Made by a program: the position numbers and the translations under genes. A DNA stretch of 64,000 bases from Ramlibacter tataouinensis (GTDB lineage Bacteria > Pseudomonadota > Gammaproteobacteria > Burkholderiales > Burkholderiaceae_C): contig NZ_CP010951.1 of the NCBI RefSeq assembly GCF_001580455.1, positions 868,001 through 932,000 of the forward strand. The letters are read 5' to 3'. The notes under the pieces are model-generated. The model had not been told where the DNA came from. It saw nothing but the letters and a program-made list of their open reading frames with translations, and made no database searches. Positions within the stretch are counted from its first letter, which is position 1, and each line of letters opens with the position of its first letter. This document shows, one piece after another, positions 44,864 to 53,704 of the stretch.

Positions 44864-45774
44864 GACGCGAACTCCGCGTTGCCGAGAAACAGATCCTCGA
44901 GCGAGGGCTCGCTGATGTGGATGTCGACCAGGTGGTCGCCCAGCGCGGACAGCGAGGCGAGCAGCCTCAGCTTGTCGCTGCGCAGGCACTGCAGGTGGGC
45001 GGTCGAGCCGTTGACGCGAATGATCTGGCCGCCCTCGGGCAGGATGCGCCGCAGCTCGGGTTCGGCGCCATTGCGCAGCTCCACCTCGATCCGCAGCGGC
45101 AGCGCGGACCGCTCGCGCAGATTGCGCACAGTGCCCAGCGACGCGATCTTTCCCTGCTTCATCAGCGCCAGCCGGCTCACCCGCTGCTGGATCTCGGCCA
45201 TCTGGTGGGAGCTCAGGATCGTGGTCACCCCGTCTTCGCTCAGGCTGCGAAGCACCTCGTAGAAGTCCCGGATGCCCTGCGGGTCCAGCCCGTTGGTGGG
45301 CTCGTCGAGAAAGAGCAGTTGCGGCTTGCCAAGCAGGGCCTGGGCGAATGCCAGGCGCTGCCGCATCCCCTTGGAATAGGCGCTCACCTTCACCAGCCCG
45401 GCATCGGCCAAGCCGACTTGCCCGAGCAGCGCCGGACAGGTTTGCGGATCGATCGCCTTCAGCCCGGCGAAGAACTCCAGGGTCTCGAGCCCCGTGAGGT
45501 TCTCGTACAGCGAGATGTTCTCGGGCAGGTAACCGATCCTGCGGCGCACCTGGCGGAACGCTTCGCCGCGCACCGGCTCGCCGCAGACGCGAACCTCCCC
45601 GGAGGTCGGCGCCAGCAGCCCCAGCATCAGCTTGAACAAGGTGGTCTTGCCGGCGCCGTTGTGCCCGATCAGTCCGAACACCTCGCCCTGCGCGACCGAC
45701 AGGTCCACGTCCTCGACGGCGCGAACCTCGCCGAAACGCATGCCGGCCTGCCGCAGTTCAATGACGCTGTTCAT
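44860..45774 (-). CDS. nosF: NosF ABC transporter ATPase
   Basis: 304 residues. Walker A GHNGAGKTTLFK, signature YSKGMRQRLAFAQAL, Walker B LLFLDEPTNGLDPQG and the His switch ILSSHQMAEI are intact. Pairs with NosY. Its start codon lies inside the 3' end of nosD (17-base overlap), so translation is coupled. Confidence 0.93.
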   Translation of the reverse strand: MNSVIELRQAGMRFGEVRAVEDVDLSVAQGEVFGLIGHNGAGKTTLFKLMLGLLAPTSGEVRVCGEPVRGEAFRQVRRRIGYLPENISLYENLTGLETLEFFAGLKAIDPQTCPALLGQVGLADAGLVKVSAYSKGMRQRLAFAQALLGKPQLLFLDEPTNGLDPQGIRDFYEVLRSLSEDGVTTILSSHQMAEIQQRVSRLALMKQGKIASLGTVRNLRERSALPLRIEVELRNGAEPELRRILPEGGQIIRVNGSTAHLQCLRSDKLRLLASLSALGDHLVDIHISEPSLEDLFLGNAEFAS

Positions 45775-47056
45775 CGAAGGACAGGTTCCAGTCGTCGTGG
45801 AACGGCCGCATCCGCGGATGCTTGTCGACCACGCTCGGGCTGCGCAGCATCGGGAACTGCCGGGCGAGCAGGCGCAGGCTGTGCACCGCCGGGCTGTTCA
45901 GCAGCAGCTTCACCAGCGGGTGCTTCCAGGTCAGCCGGTCGACCAGGTCGTTGGCCTCGTAAGGCACGTCGCCCACCCCGTCGCCCGCGGTGTCCCAGCC
46001 GCGGTAGTTGCTCCAGTAGTTGCCGGTCTGCCTGCCCCACTCCTCGTCCCGCGTGGCGACGAAGCGCACCTGCTCCTGGTTGTTGATGAAGTCGTTGCCT
46101 TCGACCTGATTGTGGATGGAGCCGGCCCACAGGTGCACCCCGACGCGATTGGCGGCGACCAGGTTTCCCTTCAGGACGTTGTATTCGGCGTCGTAGACGA
46201 ACAGGCCGCGATTGTTGCCGCTGACGACGTTGTTCTCGACGACCGAATCCTGGATGCTGCGCAGCATGATGCCGTGGTCGGTGTTGCCCCAGGCCCGGTT
46301 GCCGCGCACGACCTGGTTGCGCACCTGCATCAGCGCGATCCCGCCGCGATTGAGGTAGGAGACGTTGTCCTCCCACACGTTGTCGTTCGAATTCATGTAG
46401 TGCGCCCCATAGCGCGAGTGGTGCAGCCGGTTGTCGCGGAACACCGCATGGTGCGAAATGTCGACGTAGATGCCGTCGCGCGTAAAGCTGATGTTGTTGC
46501 CGATCACCTGGGCGCCGGTGGTGTTGTAGAGCTGGATGCCGTTGCCGCGCTGCGCCGACGACAGGTCCCGCTTGCCGGTGATCACGTTGCCGGCGAGCTG
46601 CACGTCCTTCACGCCGTTCAGCCAGATGCCGAACAGGTTGTAGACCAGGTGGTTGCCCCGCACGATGAGGCGATCCGCGCCCGGCTCGACGTAGATGCCG
46701 GCGTTCTGCTCGCCCAGGTCGGCGCCGCTGTCGCGCACGATGAAGCCTTCAATCCTCACATCGGCGGCCCGCACGCGAATCACGTCGCCCTCGCCCTGCG
46801 CGCTCAGCGTCGGCCGGTCCACGCCCACCAGCGCGAGGGGTTTGTCGATCAACAGGCGCTCTTCGTAATGGCCGCGTTCGACCTGGATCACATCGCCGGC
46901 TTGCGCTGCGCGGATGGCCGCCGCGATCGACTCGCCCGGGCTGACGCTGTGGCGGGCCGCGTGCGACAGCCCGGCCAGGGTGGCCGCAAGCAGGAGGAGA
47001 CCGGCGCGCAGGAACGCACCGGCCAGCGTCGTCCCGGCAAGGCGCGCCCGCCTCAC
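45758..47056 (-). CDS. nosD: NosD periplasmic copper-maturation protein
   Basis: 432 residues from a GTG at 47056 with AAGGAGG just upstream; the start overlaps the nosR TGA (GTGA). Signal peptide to LSHA. The rest is a right-handed beta-helix of carbohydrate-binding/CASH type, seen as repeating turns such as NNISFTRDGIYVDISHHAVF and NVVSGNNRGLFVYDAEYNVL. NosD docks with NosFY and NosL in building CuZ. Confidence 0.92.
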   Translation of the reverse strand: MRRARLAGTTLAGAFLRAGLLLLAATLAGLSHAARHSVSPGESIAAAIRAAQAGDVIQVERGHYEERLLIDKPLALVGVDRPTLSAQGEGDVIRVRAADVRIEGFIVRDSGADLGEQNAGIYVEPGADRLIVRGNHLVYNLFGIWLNGVKDVQLAGNVITGKRDLSSAQRGNGIQLYNTTGAQVIGNNISFTRDGIYVDISHHAVFRDNRLHHSRYGAHYMNSNDNVWEDNVSYLNRGGIALMQVRNQVVRGNRAWGNTDHGIMLRSIQDSVVENNVVSGNNRGLFVYDAEYNVLKGNLVAANRVGVHLWAGSIHNQVEGNDFINNQEQVRFVATRDEEWGRQTGNYWSNYRGWDTAGDGVGDVPYEANDLVDRLTWKHPLVKLLLNSPAVHSLRLLARQFPMLRSPSVVDKHPRMRPFHDDWNLSFDEQRH

Positions 47057-49212
47057 CGGACCTCCTTGATGGGAATGAAATAGCCGTCCTTGGCAATGGG
47101 CGTCAAGGGAAGGCCGGCCCGGCTGCGCCGCCTGCGCTCGGAAGACAGCGGCGGACAGGAGTGATCGTCGTAGTAGAGGATCTGGCACTCGAGGCACAGC
47201 AGGCACTCGCGCTGATCGATGCGCCCGCTCTTGTCGATCGAAAGCGCACTGCAACCCTTGGCGCAGGCATGGCAGGGGTTCCCGCATTCGGCCTTGCGCT
47301 TCAGCGGCACGGCGCGGAAGGTGGTGGGGATCGCCAATCCGGCCCCCAGCGGGCACAGGTACTTGCAGAACGGGCGCTCAATGAACAGCGAGACGCCGAA
47401 CAGTGCCACCCAGTACAGGACGAAGGGCCATGCCCGGCTCCAGAAGCCGCCCACGAGGAAGGTCGACTTGAAGGGCTCGACCTCGGCCATCTTCTCCGCT
47501 GTCTCGATCGAATAGAACGACACGGCCACCAGCAGCCCGAAGATGCCGTACTTGACCCACTTGAGCTTGTTGTGCCAGCGCATGGGCAAGTTGAACTGGA
47601 AGCGCCGCAGGCCGAGTGCCGCTGCCAGCTTGTGCGCCAGCTCGGCCAGCGCGCCGTAGGGGCACAGCCAGCCGCAGAACAGGCCGCGCCCCCAGATGAA
47701 CACGGTGATGATTATGAACCACCAGAAGATGAAGATCAGCGGATCCGACAGGAACAGCTCCCAGCGCCACTCGAAGAGGATGGCGTGCAGCCAGGTCATC
47801 ACGTGGGTGATGCTGGGCACCGCGAGCGCGTAGAAGCCGATGAAGCCAACACTGATCACCCAGATGATGTAGCGCGGCACGGTGACCCAGCGTTTGTCCT
47901 TGCGCGTCGCCTTGCGCACCAGCTTGTCGTGCACGGCGTACACCCCGGCCACGGCCGCGAGGAACAGCACCAGCGCAATGACCTCGGCCTGCTTGGCCTG
48001 CCACACCGCGACCCACGCCGCCTGCGGCCGCTGCACGGCCGGCCGCCCGCCCTCCAGGTAGCGCGCGGGCAGCCAGTATTCCCGCTCGAATCCGGAGAAG
48101 GTGCGGGCACCGGTCTGCTGATCCACCCGGCTCGCCAGGTACACCAGGCTCCATGGATAGGCACCGCTGAACCCGCCGCCGCGCAGGATGAAGATCCCGG
48201 ACTCGCGATACTCGGGCGCGCCGGGCGCCGCGAAACCGGGGAACGGAAGGTAGTCCAGGTCGCGGAAGGTGAAGGTATCACGCCCCTGGATCACCTGGAT
48301 CCGGTCGAAGATGCCGCCGCGCACGAATCCGGAGCCCTTGAACGAGCCCGTACCCTGCGCGACGATGAAGATGGCGTGCTCGTCGGGCTTCAGGCCCGCC
48401 ATCAGCTGCCGCCACGCTTCCGCGCCCAGCACGTTGGATCCCACGTTCGGCGCGTTGAGGTAGCCGAAATGCATGTCTAGGTGTGGCTGGCCGGTGTCGG
48501 CCTCGCCGATCTGCCTGGGCTCGACGGTCAGCCGCTGCACGCTGCCTTCCTTGGTGAGCGCATTCCAGTCCAGCTTCCCGGCGATCTCGGTGAACTTCGC
48601 CGCCGGCTTTTCCTGCGCCTTGACGAGGCCCACCTGGCGCGCGACTTCGTAGGCCGAGCGCGTGATGACCTGGTTCTGCGCAATCACCGTCACGGTCGCG
48701 CCGCTGATCGCATCGATGCGGGTGGTGCCGGGTTCGGCCCGCCCGCGGCCGACCTCGATCTTGTCGCTCGCCGACTTGCCGACGTACTGGCCGATGAAGC
48801 CGAGGAGCTTGGATTCGGGAATCCCCAGCAGCAGGATGGGCTCGCTGTGCTTGAGGATCTTGACGCCGGTGATGATCCCCTTGGTGTCCATCCCGATCAG
48901 CGTGACGACCGGCTTGCCCGAATAGGCCGGAATGTCGACGATGTCGGTGGACAGGAAGACGTAGCCGACCAACTGCTTCGCGCCCCCTCGGGTGGCGTAG
49001 GCCTCGACGTAGGCGGGCCGGCCCTTGCGGGTGGAAAAGCTGTCGGCGCCCGGCAGCACCTCGGCGCAGGGCGCATGCGCGCACATGTCCGGGTCGCTCG
49101 ACAGCTTGGGCGAAAGTTGCGCCTCATAGGTCTGCGCGAACGCACCCGCGGCGAGCGCGAGGCCCGCAAGCAGCGACAGGACCCTCCGGGCGATGGCTGA
49201 CATTCGGCTCAT
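47053..49212 (-). CDS. nosR: NosR polyferredoxin-like flavoprotein
   Basis: About 719 residues; starts at 49233 and 49203 are also possible. Signal peptide first, then a periplasmic FMN-binding domain whose SGATVT motif (about residue 170) is the ApbE flavinylation site. Several membrane spans follow with CGWLCPYGALAELAHKL and CKYLCPLGAG, and a C-terminal pair of 4Fe-4S sites (CGNPCHACAKGCS and CLLCLECQILYYDDHSC). NosR is the electron donor to, and is needed for expression of, NosZ. Here it is encoded after nosZ, with a 57-base gap. Confidence 0.93.
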   Translation of the reverse strand: MSRMSAIARRVLSLLAGLALAAGAFAQTYEAQLSPKLSSDPDMCAHAPCAEVLPGADSFSTRKGRPAYVEAYATRGGAKQLVGYVFLSTDIVDIPAYSGKPVVTLIGMDTKGIITGVKILKHSEPILLLGIPESKLLGFIGQYVGKSASDKIEVGRGRAEPGTTRIDAISGATVTVIAQNQVITRSAYEVARQVGLVKAQEKPAAKFTEIAGKLDWNALTKEGSVQRLTVEPRQIGEADTGQPHLDMHFGYLNAPNVGSNVLGAEAWRQLMAGLKPDEHAIFIVAQGTGSFKGSGFVRGGIFDRIQVIQGRDTFTFRDLDYLPFPGFAAPGAPEYRESGIFILRGGGFSGAYPWSLVYLASRVDQQTGARTFSGFEREYWLPARYLEGGRPAVQRPQAAWVAVWQAKQAEVIALVLFLAAVAGVYAVHDKLVRKATRKDKRWVTVPRYIIWVISVGFIGFYALAVPSITHVMTWLHAILFEWRWELFLSDPLIFIFWWFIIITVFIWGRGLFCGWLCPYGALAELAHKLAAALGLRRFQFNLPMRWHNKLKWVKYGIFGLLVAVSFYSIETAEKMAEVEPFKSTFLVGGFWSRAWPFVLYWVALFGVSLFIERPFCKYLCPLGAGLAIPTTFRAVPLKRKAECGNPCHACAKGCSALSIDKSGRIDQRECLLCLECQILYYDDHSCPPLSSERRRRSRAGLPLTPIAKDGYFIPIKEVR

Positions 49213-49269
49213 CCCGCTCGAAGCCCAGGCCATGGGCGATCCGGCCGCGCGCGGCGGCCGGCACGACGA

Positions 49270-51252
49270 TCACGCTTCCACCAGCATCCGGCTGCGCATC
49301 TCCAGGTGCAGGGCATGGCAAAAGTGCGTGCAGTAGCACCAATAGACGCCCGGCTTGTCGGCCTTGAAGGTGACCGACTTGGTCTCGCCGGGGTTGACGA
49401 TCATGTTGACGCTGTAGTTCTGGATGCCGATCCCGTGCGTCAGGTCTTCGACCTTGTCGATGTTGGTGAGCACTATGGTCACCTCGTCGCCGCGCTTGAC
49501 CTTGAAATCGGGCAGGCTGAACTGCGGCGCGCCGGCCGCCAGGAACACCGTGACCTTGTTGCCCTTGCGCTCGAGACGGCTGTCCTTGAAGTCCTTGATC
49601 GGGTTCGGAAAATCGTCGAGGTTGTAGACCTGCCGCGTCTTGACCTTGTCGCGCCGCACGATGATGAAGTCGTGCGGCTCCGGGTGCGCCGGATGGTCGC
49701 CGATCAGCTTCATCTTTTCGCCGCCGATGTCGAACAGCTGCTCGTTCTCGCTGTGCAGCGGCCCAACCGGCAGGAAGCGGTCCTTGGAGAACTTGCTTCC
49801 GACCACCAGCCACTTGCCGTCGGCCTCGCGCGTTTCGGCCATGCTGGCATTGAGGTGGCCCGGCTGGTAGTTGCAGTCGATGCGATCGAGCACGACCTTC
49901 GCGTTCTTGTCGCCTTTGAACGCCTTGATGGCCGCCTCGACGTCCCACTTGACGACCTGGCTGTCGAGGAACAGAGTGGTGAAGGCATTGCCCTTGCCGT
50001 CGAAGGTCGTGTGCAGGGGCCCCAGGCCCAGCTCGGGTTCGGCGACCACGGTGTCGCGCGGCTCCTTCACCTCGCCGTCGAACCACTTGAGCATCAGCGA
50101 CAGGTCGATCACCGAGCAGGTCGGCGAGAGCTTTCCCGAGGCGATGAAGTACTTGCCGTCCGGCGTAGCGTTCACCCCGTGCGGGTTCTTCGGAATCGGC
50201 ACATAGCAGACCACGGCCGTCTTCGGGTCCTTGTTGCCGTTCTTGGTACCGTCGACCACCGGCACCTTGGAATCGCCGATCGTCTTGAACTTGCGGTCCT
50301 TGACCGCCTGCTCGATGCGCGCGACGTTGATGAACACGACGTTGTCCCGCTCGGCGACCATCATGTCGGCGAACTTCAGGCCGTTCTCGCTGTTGTACTG
50401 GTTCCAGGCGGCCAGCTTGCCGTCGTAGGAAGTGGCCAGCAGGTCCATGTTGCCGTCCATCTGGCACTGCCACCGCACTTCCATGGTTTCGGCATCGATG
50501 CAGGTGACCAGGCTCCCGTACTTGGCCGGGTTCTCCATGTCCTTGCCGTCGTTCGGCAAGGGGATGCCGAACTCGGCGCCCACGAAGAGGCGCGTGGTGT
50601 GGTTGATATTGGCATCGACCGGATCCCGCTTGTCGGGGCAGGCGCCGTGCAGGCCTTGCACGTTGGGCAGCTCGGTGATCTTGTCGCACTCGAAGGTGTC
50701 CAGCCGGATGCGCGCGATGCGCGTGTTCAGCTTGTCGTTGGTCCAGGCGTACTTGCCGTCGTAAGTGCCGTTGGCATAGGACGCCACCGGGTGATGCGAG
50801 TCGCCGTTGCTGAACTTCAGGCTGCCGTCCGGCCGGGTGCCGAGGATCTTCTTCGACTCGTTGGTCTGTCCCCAGCCGCTGAGCGGGTCCGGCTGGAACA
50901 CCGGGATGCGCTTGATCTCGCGCATCGACGGCACCGCCAGCACGCGGAATTCGCCGGAGTGGCCGCCGCTCCAGAAGCCGTAGTAGGGATCGAGCTGCCC
51001 GGGCGGGACTTCGTGGCCGCCATGCGTGCCACCCACCCGGGTCGCTGCGCCCGGCGCCGGGGCTGTCTCGCCAGGTCCGCTTCCGCTGGCCGCGGGCGCA
51101 GCGGTCGTGGCGGTCTTGTCCGGCCGGTCGCAGGAGGCCAGCCCCACGGCCAAACCGGTGCCGCCCAAGCCGGCGGCGGCGGCAGCGCTCAGAAATTTGC
51201 GCCGTGCGAGATCGTCGGCCGTTCCCTTACCCTTTTGCCGGTCGGTAGCCAT
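49270..51252 (-). CDS. nosZ: Nitrous oxide reductase NosZ (Tat-exported)
   Basis: 660 residues. The Tat signal ARRKFLSAAAAAGLGG places it with clade I (Tat-dependent) enzymes. CuZ histidines can be seen in GDSHHPV, VQGLHGACP, PKNPHGVNATPDG, LGPLHTTFDG, YQPGHLNASM and PEPHDFIIVRRD. The C-terminal cupredoxin CuA site is CYCTHFCHALHLEM. Reduces N2O to N2 in the periplasm. The signal ends LASC, which fits a lipobox, so the enzyme may be lipid-anchored. First gene of the cluster. Confidence 0.95.
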   Translation of the reverse strand: MATDRQKGKGTADDLARRKFLSAAAAAGLGGTGLAVGLASCDRPDKTATTAAPAASGSGPGETAPAPGAATRVGGTHGGHEVPPGQLDPYYGFWSGGHSGEFRVLAVPSMREIKRIPVFQPDPLSGWGQTNESKKILGTRPDGSLKFSNGDSHHPVASYANGTYDGKYAWTNDKLNTRIARIRLDTFECDKITELPNVQGLHGACPDKRDPVDANINHTTRLFVGAEFGIPLPNDGKDMENPAKYGSLVTCIDAETMEVRWQCQMDGNMDLLATSYDGKLAAWNQYNSENGLKFADMMVAERDNVVFINVARIEQAVKDRKFKTIGDSKVPVVDGTKNGNKDPKTAVVCYVPIPKNPHGVNATPDGKYFIASGKLSPTCSVIDLSLMLKWFDGEVKEPRDTVVAEPELGLGPLHTTFDGKGNAFTTLFLDSQVVKWDVEAAIKAFKGDKNAKVVLDRIDCNYQPGHLNASMAETREADGKWLVVGSKFSKDRFLPVGPLHSENEQLFDIGGEKMKLIGDHPAHPEPHDFIIVRRDKVKTRQVYNLDDFPNPIKDFKDSRLERKGNKVTVFLAAGAPQFSLPDFKVKRGDEVTIVLTNIDKVEDLTHGIGIQNYSVNMIVNPGETKSVTFKADKPGVYWCYCTHFCHALHLEMRSRMLVEA

Positions 51253-51504
51253 AGATGTTCCTTCACAGTGCCTCCCTCCAGGAGAAGTTCGCCATGTTCA
51301 GGAACGAGATGCCTCTCTCGGCTTCGCTGTTCTTGCAACGAGCCGCAATCCCGCTCGTTCGGGACACTCGATCGCATGGCCGGTGGCCATTACGGTCGGG
51401 CATTCTAGGCGTCCGGGGGCGACGGAGGTAGGGGCCCCAGGTCAAAAATGGGTGGGTGTGTAACGCAGTTCGCTGCATCCGCCAGCCAGGCCACTGCAAA
51501 CGGC

Positions 51505-52401
51505 TCAGCCTTCCTTCATCAGTTGGGCCAGCGTGGCGCGCAGCCAGGCGTTGCCGGCGTCGGCGTGGAAGCGCTCGTGCCAGTGCTGCTTGACCGCAAA
51601 GGGCGGCAGCGCCACCGGCGGCTCGATGATGCGGATCGCCTCCTGCCCGGCCAGGGCTTCGCCGAGTCGGCGCGGAACGATCACCAGCAGTTCGGTGCTT
51701 GCCACCAGCCGCGCCACCCCCAGGAAGCTGGGCACGCGCAACGCGATGCGGCGCGCCATGCGGTGCCGCGCCAGCACCTTGTCGACGATCGCATGGCCGG
51801 TGCCCGAAGTGGTCACGCTGATGTGGCCTTCGGCCAGGAAGGCCTGCTTGGTGAGCGTGCTCCGCACGCGCGGGTGGCGGGCCGCCGCCAGGCAGACGAA
51901 GTCCTGCTTGAACAGCGTCTGCTGATAGAACCCGGCCTCCAGGTGCGGCAGGAAGCCGATGGCCAGGTCGACCTCACCCGACTCGAGCCGGCGCGCGGTC
52001 TCGGGCGAGGAGTGCTCGGTCGCGATCTGCACGCCGGGCGCCACCCGGCGCAGCTGGTTGACCAGCCGCGGCAGCACCACGATCTCGCTGATGTCCGTCA
52101 TGCTGATGCAGAAGCTGCGCTGTGCCGTCGCGGGGTCGAAGCTGGCCCGCGCGCCGCTGAGCCGGGCGAGGCGCTCCACGGCGTCGCGCACTTCGGGATA
52201 GATGGCCTGCGCGAACGCGGTGGGCTCCATGCCACGTGAGGTGCGCGCGAACAGCGGGTCGCCGTAGTAGCGGCGCAGCTTGTTCAGGGCGACGCTTGTG
52301 TTCGACTGCGGCAGCGCCAGCCGCTCGGCCGCGCGCGTGACGCCTTGCGTGCGGTACACCTCCAGGAAGACGTGCAGCCACTCCAGGTCGAGCTTGGCCA
52401 T
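51505..52401 (-). CDS. LysR family transcriptional regulator
   Basis: 298 residues from ATG 52401. Winged-helix N terminus LEWLHVFLEVYRTQGVTRAA...LPQSNTSVALNKLRRYYGDPLF, then the substrate-binding domain. Divergent from the 3-hydroxybenzoate 6-hydroxylase gene with only 90 bases between starts, so it is the likely regulator of the two gentisate-pathway genes, with an aromatic acid or ring-cleavage product as possible inducer. This is inference from position. Confidence 0.92.
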   Translation of the reverse strand: MAKLDLEWLHVFLEVYRTQGVTRAAERLALPQSNTSVALNKLRRYYGDPLFARTSRGMEPTAFAQAIYPEVRDAVERLARLSGARASFDPATAQRSFCISMTDISEIVVLPRLVNQLRRVAPGVQIATEHSSPETARRLESGEVDLAIGFLPHLEAGFYQQTLFKQDFVCLAAARHPRVRSTLTKQAFLAEGHISVTTSGTGHAIVDKVLARHRMARRIALRVPSFLGVARLVASTELLVIVPRRLGEALAGQEAIRIIEPPVALPPFAVKQHWHERFHADAGNAWLRATLAQLMKEG

Positions 52402-52491
52402 AATCAAAAAACCTGATCGATCAAATGCATCTTAAGCTCTTTACTCGATGACACGGCCTGCCAAGATGGACCTTGGCACAGGAGACAAGAG
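52402..52491. promoter_or_regulatory. Divergent control region with LysR-type palindrome
   Basis: The 90-base gap between the regulator and the 3-hydroxybenzoate hydroxylase gene contains the perfect palindrome TGATCGATCA (52414-52423), close to the regulator start, within an AT-richer stretch. A LysR-type operator is expected in this position; the assignment is inferred. CAGGAGACAAGAG (ribosome site) ends the region. Confidence 0.45.
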
Positions 52492-53691
52492 ATGGCTCAA
52501 CAAGCTCAGGCCCTGCCGGTGATCGTGGCCGGCGGCGGCGTCGGCGGGCTGGCTGCCGCGCTGGCGCTGGTGCGGCAGGGGTTCAAGGTGACGGTGCTGG
52601 AACAGGCCGCGGAGATTGGCGAGATCGGTGCCGGCATGCAGCTCGGCCCCAACGCCTTTTCGGCCTTCGACGCCCTGGGCGTGGGCGAGCGTGCCCGCGG
52701 CCGCGCCGTCTACACGGACTACATGGTGATGCACGACGCCATCGACGAATACCAGGTGGCGAAGATCCCGACCGGCGAGGCATTCCGGGAGCGCTTCGGC
52801 AACCCCTACGCGGTGATCCACCGCGTGGACATCCACACCTCGCTGCTGGAAGGCGCGCAGGCCACCGGCGAGGTCGAGATCCACACCCATGCCCGCGTCG
52901 AACGCGTGGAGCAGGACGGCGACACCGTGACCGCGCACTGCCCCAACGGCCGCAGCTTTCGCGGCCAGGCGCTGATCGGCGCCGATGGTGGCCGCTCGGT
53001 GGTGCGCCAGCAGTACGTGAACGACCCGGCGCGCGTGACCGGTCATGTGGTGTACCGGGCCGTGGTCGACCGCAAGGACTTCCCCGAGGAGCTGCGCTGG
53101 AACGCGGCAAGCATCTGGGTGGGCCCCAACTGCCACCTGGTGCACTATCCCCTGCGCGGCGGCGAGCAGTACAACGTGGTGGTCACCTTCCATAGCCGCC
53201 AGCAGGAGGAATGGGGTGTCACCGACGGCAGCCGCGAGGAAGTGCAAAGCTACTTCGGCGAGGTATGCCCGCGCGCCAGACAACTGATCGACCTGCCCAG
53301 GAGCTGGAAGCGCTGGGCCACCGCCGATCGCGAACCCATCGGCCAGTGGGCGTTCGGCCGGGCCACGCTACTGGGGGATGCCGCGCACCCGACCACGCAG
53401 TACATGGCGCAGGGCGCCTGCATGGCCATGGAGGACGCGGTGACGCTGGGCGAGGCGCTGCGCGTGAACGGCAATGATTTCCCGCGCGCCCTGGCCCTGT
53501 ACCAGCGTTCGCGCGTGGCGCGCACGGCCCGCGTGGTGCTCTCCTCGCGCGAGATGGGCCGCATCTACCACGCCAAGGGCGTCGAGCGCCTGGTGCGCAA
53601 TGACCTGTGGCGCGGCCGCACGCCCGAGCGCTTCTACGACGCGCTCGAATGGCTGTACGGCTGGAAGGTCGACAACTGCCTCGCACGCTAA
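52492..53691 (+). CDS. 3-hydroxybenzoate 6-monooxygenase
   Basis: 399 residues, group A flavoprotein hydroxylase. VIVAGGGVGGLAAALALVRQG (about 10-30), the IGADGGRSVVR block (DG motif) and FGRATLLGDAAHPTTQYMAQG (GD motif) are complete. Sequence features and the gentisate dioxygenase encoded 13 bases downstream point to para-hydroxylation of 3-hydroxybenzoate to gentisate. A salicylate 5-hydroxylase-type route is excluded because that enzyme is multicomponent. Confident family, substrate inferred. Confidence 0.88.
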   Translation: MAQQAQALPVIVAGGGVGGLAAALALVRQGFKVTVLEQAAEIGEIGAGMQLGPNAFSAFDALGVGERARGRAVYTDYMVMHDAIDEYQVAKIPTGEAFRERFGNPYAVIHRVDIHTSLLEGAQATGEVEIHTHARVERVEQDGDTVTAHCPNGRSFRGQALIGADGGRSVVRQQYVNDPARVTGHVVYRAVVDRKDFPEELRWNAASIWVGPNCHLVHYPLRGGEQYNVVVTFHSRQQEEWGVTDGSREEVQSYFGEVCPRARQLIDLPRSWKRWATADREPIGQWAFGRATLLGDAAHPTTQYMAQGACMAMEDAVTLGEALRVNGNDFPRALALYQRSRVARTARVVLSSREMGRIYHAKGVERLVRNDLWRGRTPERFYDALEWLYGWKVDNCLAR

Positions 53692-53704
53692 CCGGAGACC
53701 CCGC

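Noticed and set aside
51263..51499. 78-codon ORF upstream of nosZ
   Set aside because: Covers the nosZ promoter region, no recognisable domain, and its coding potential is not better than the other frames.
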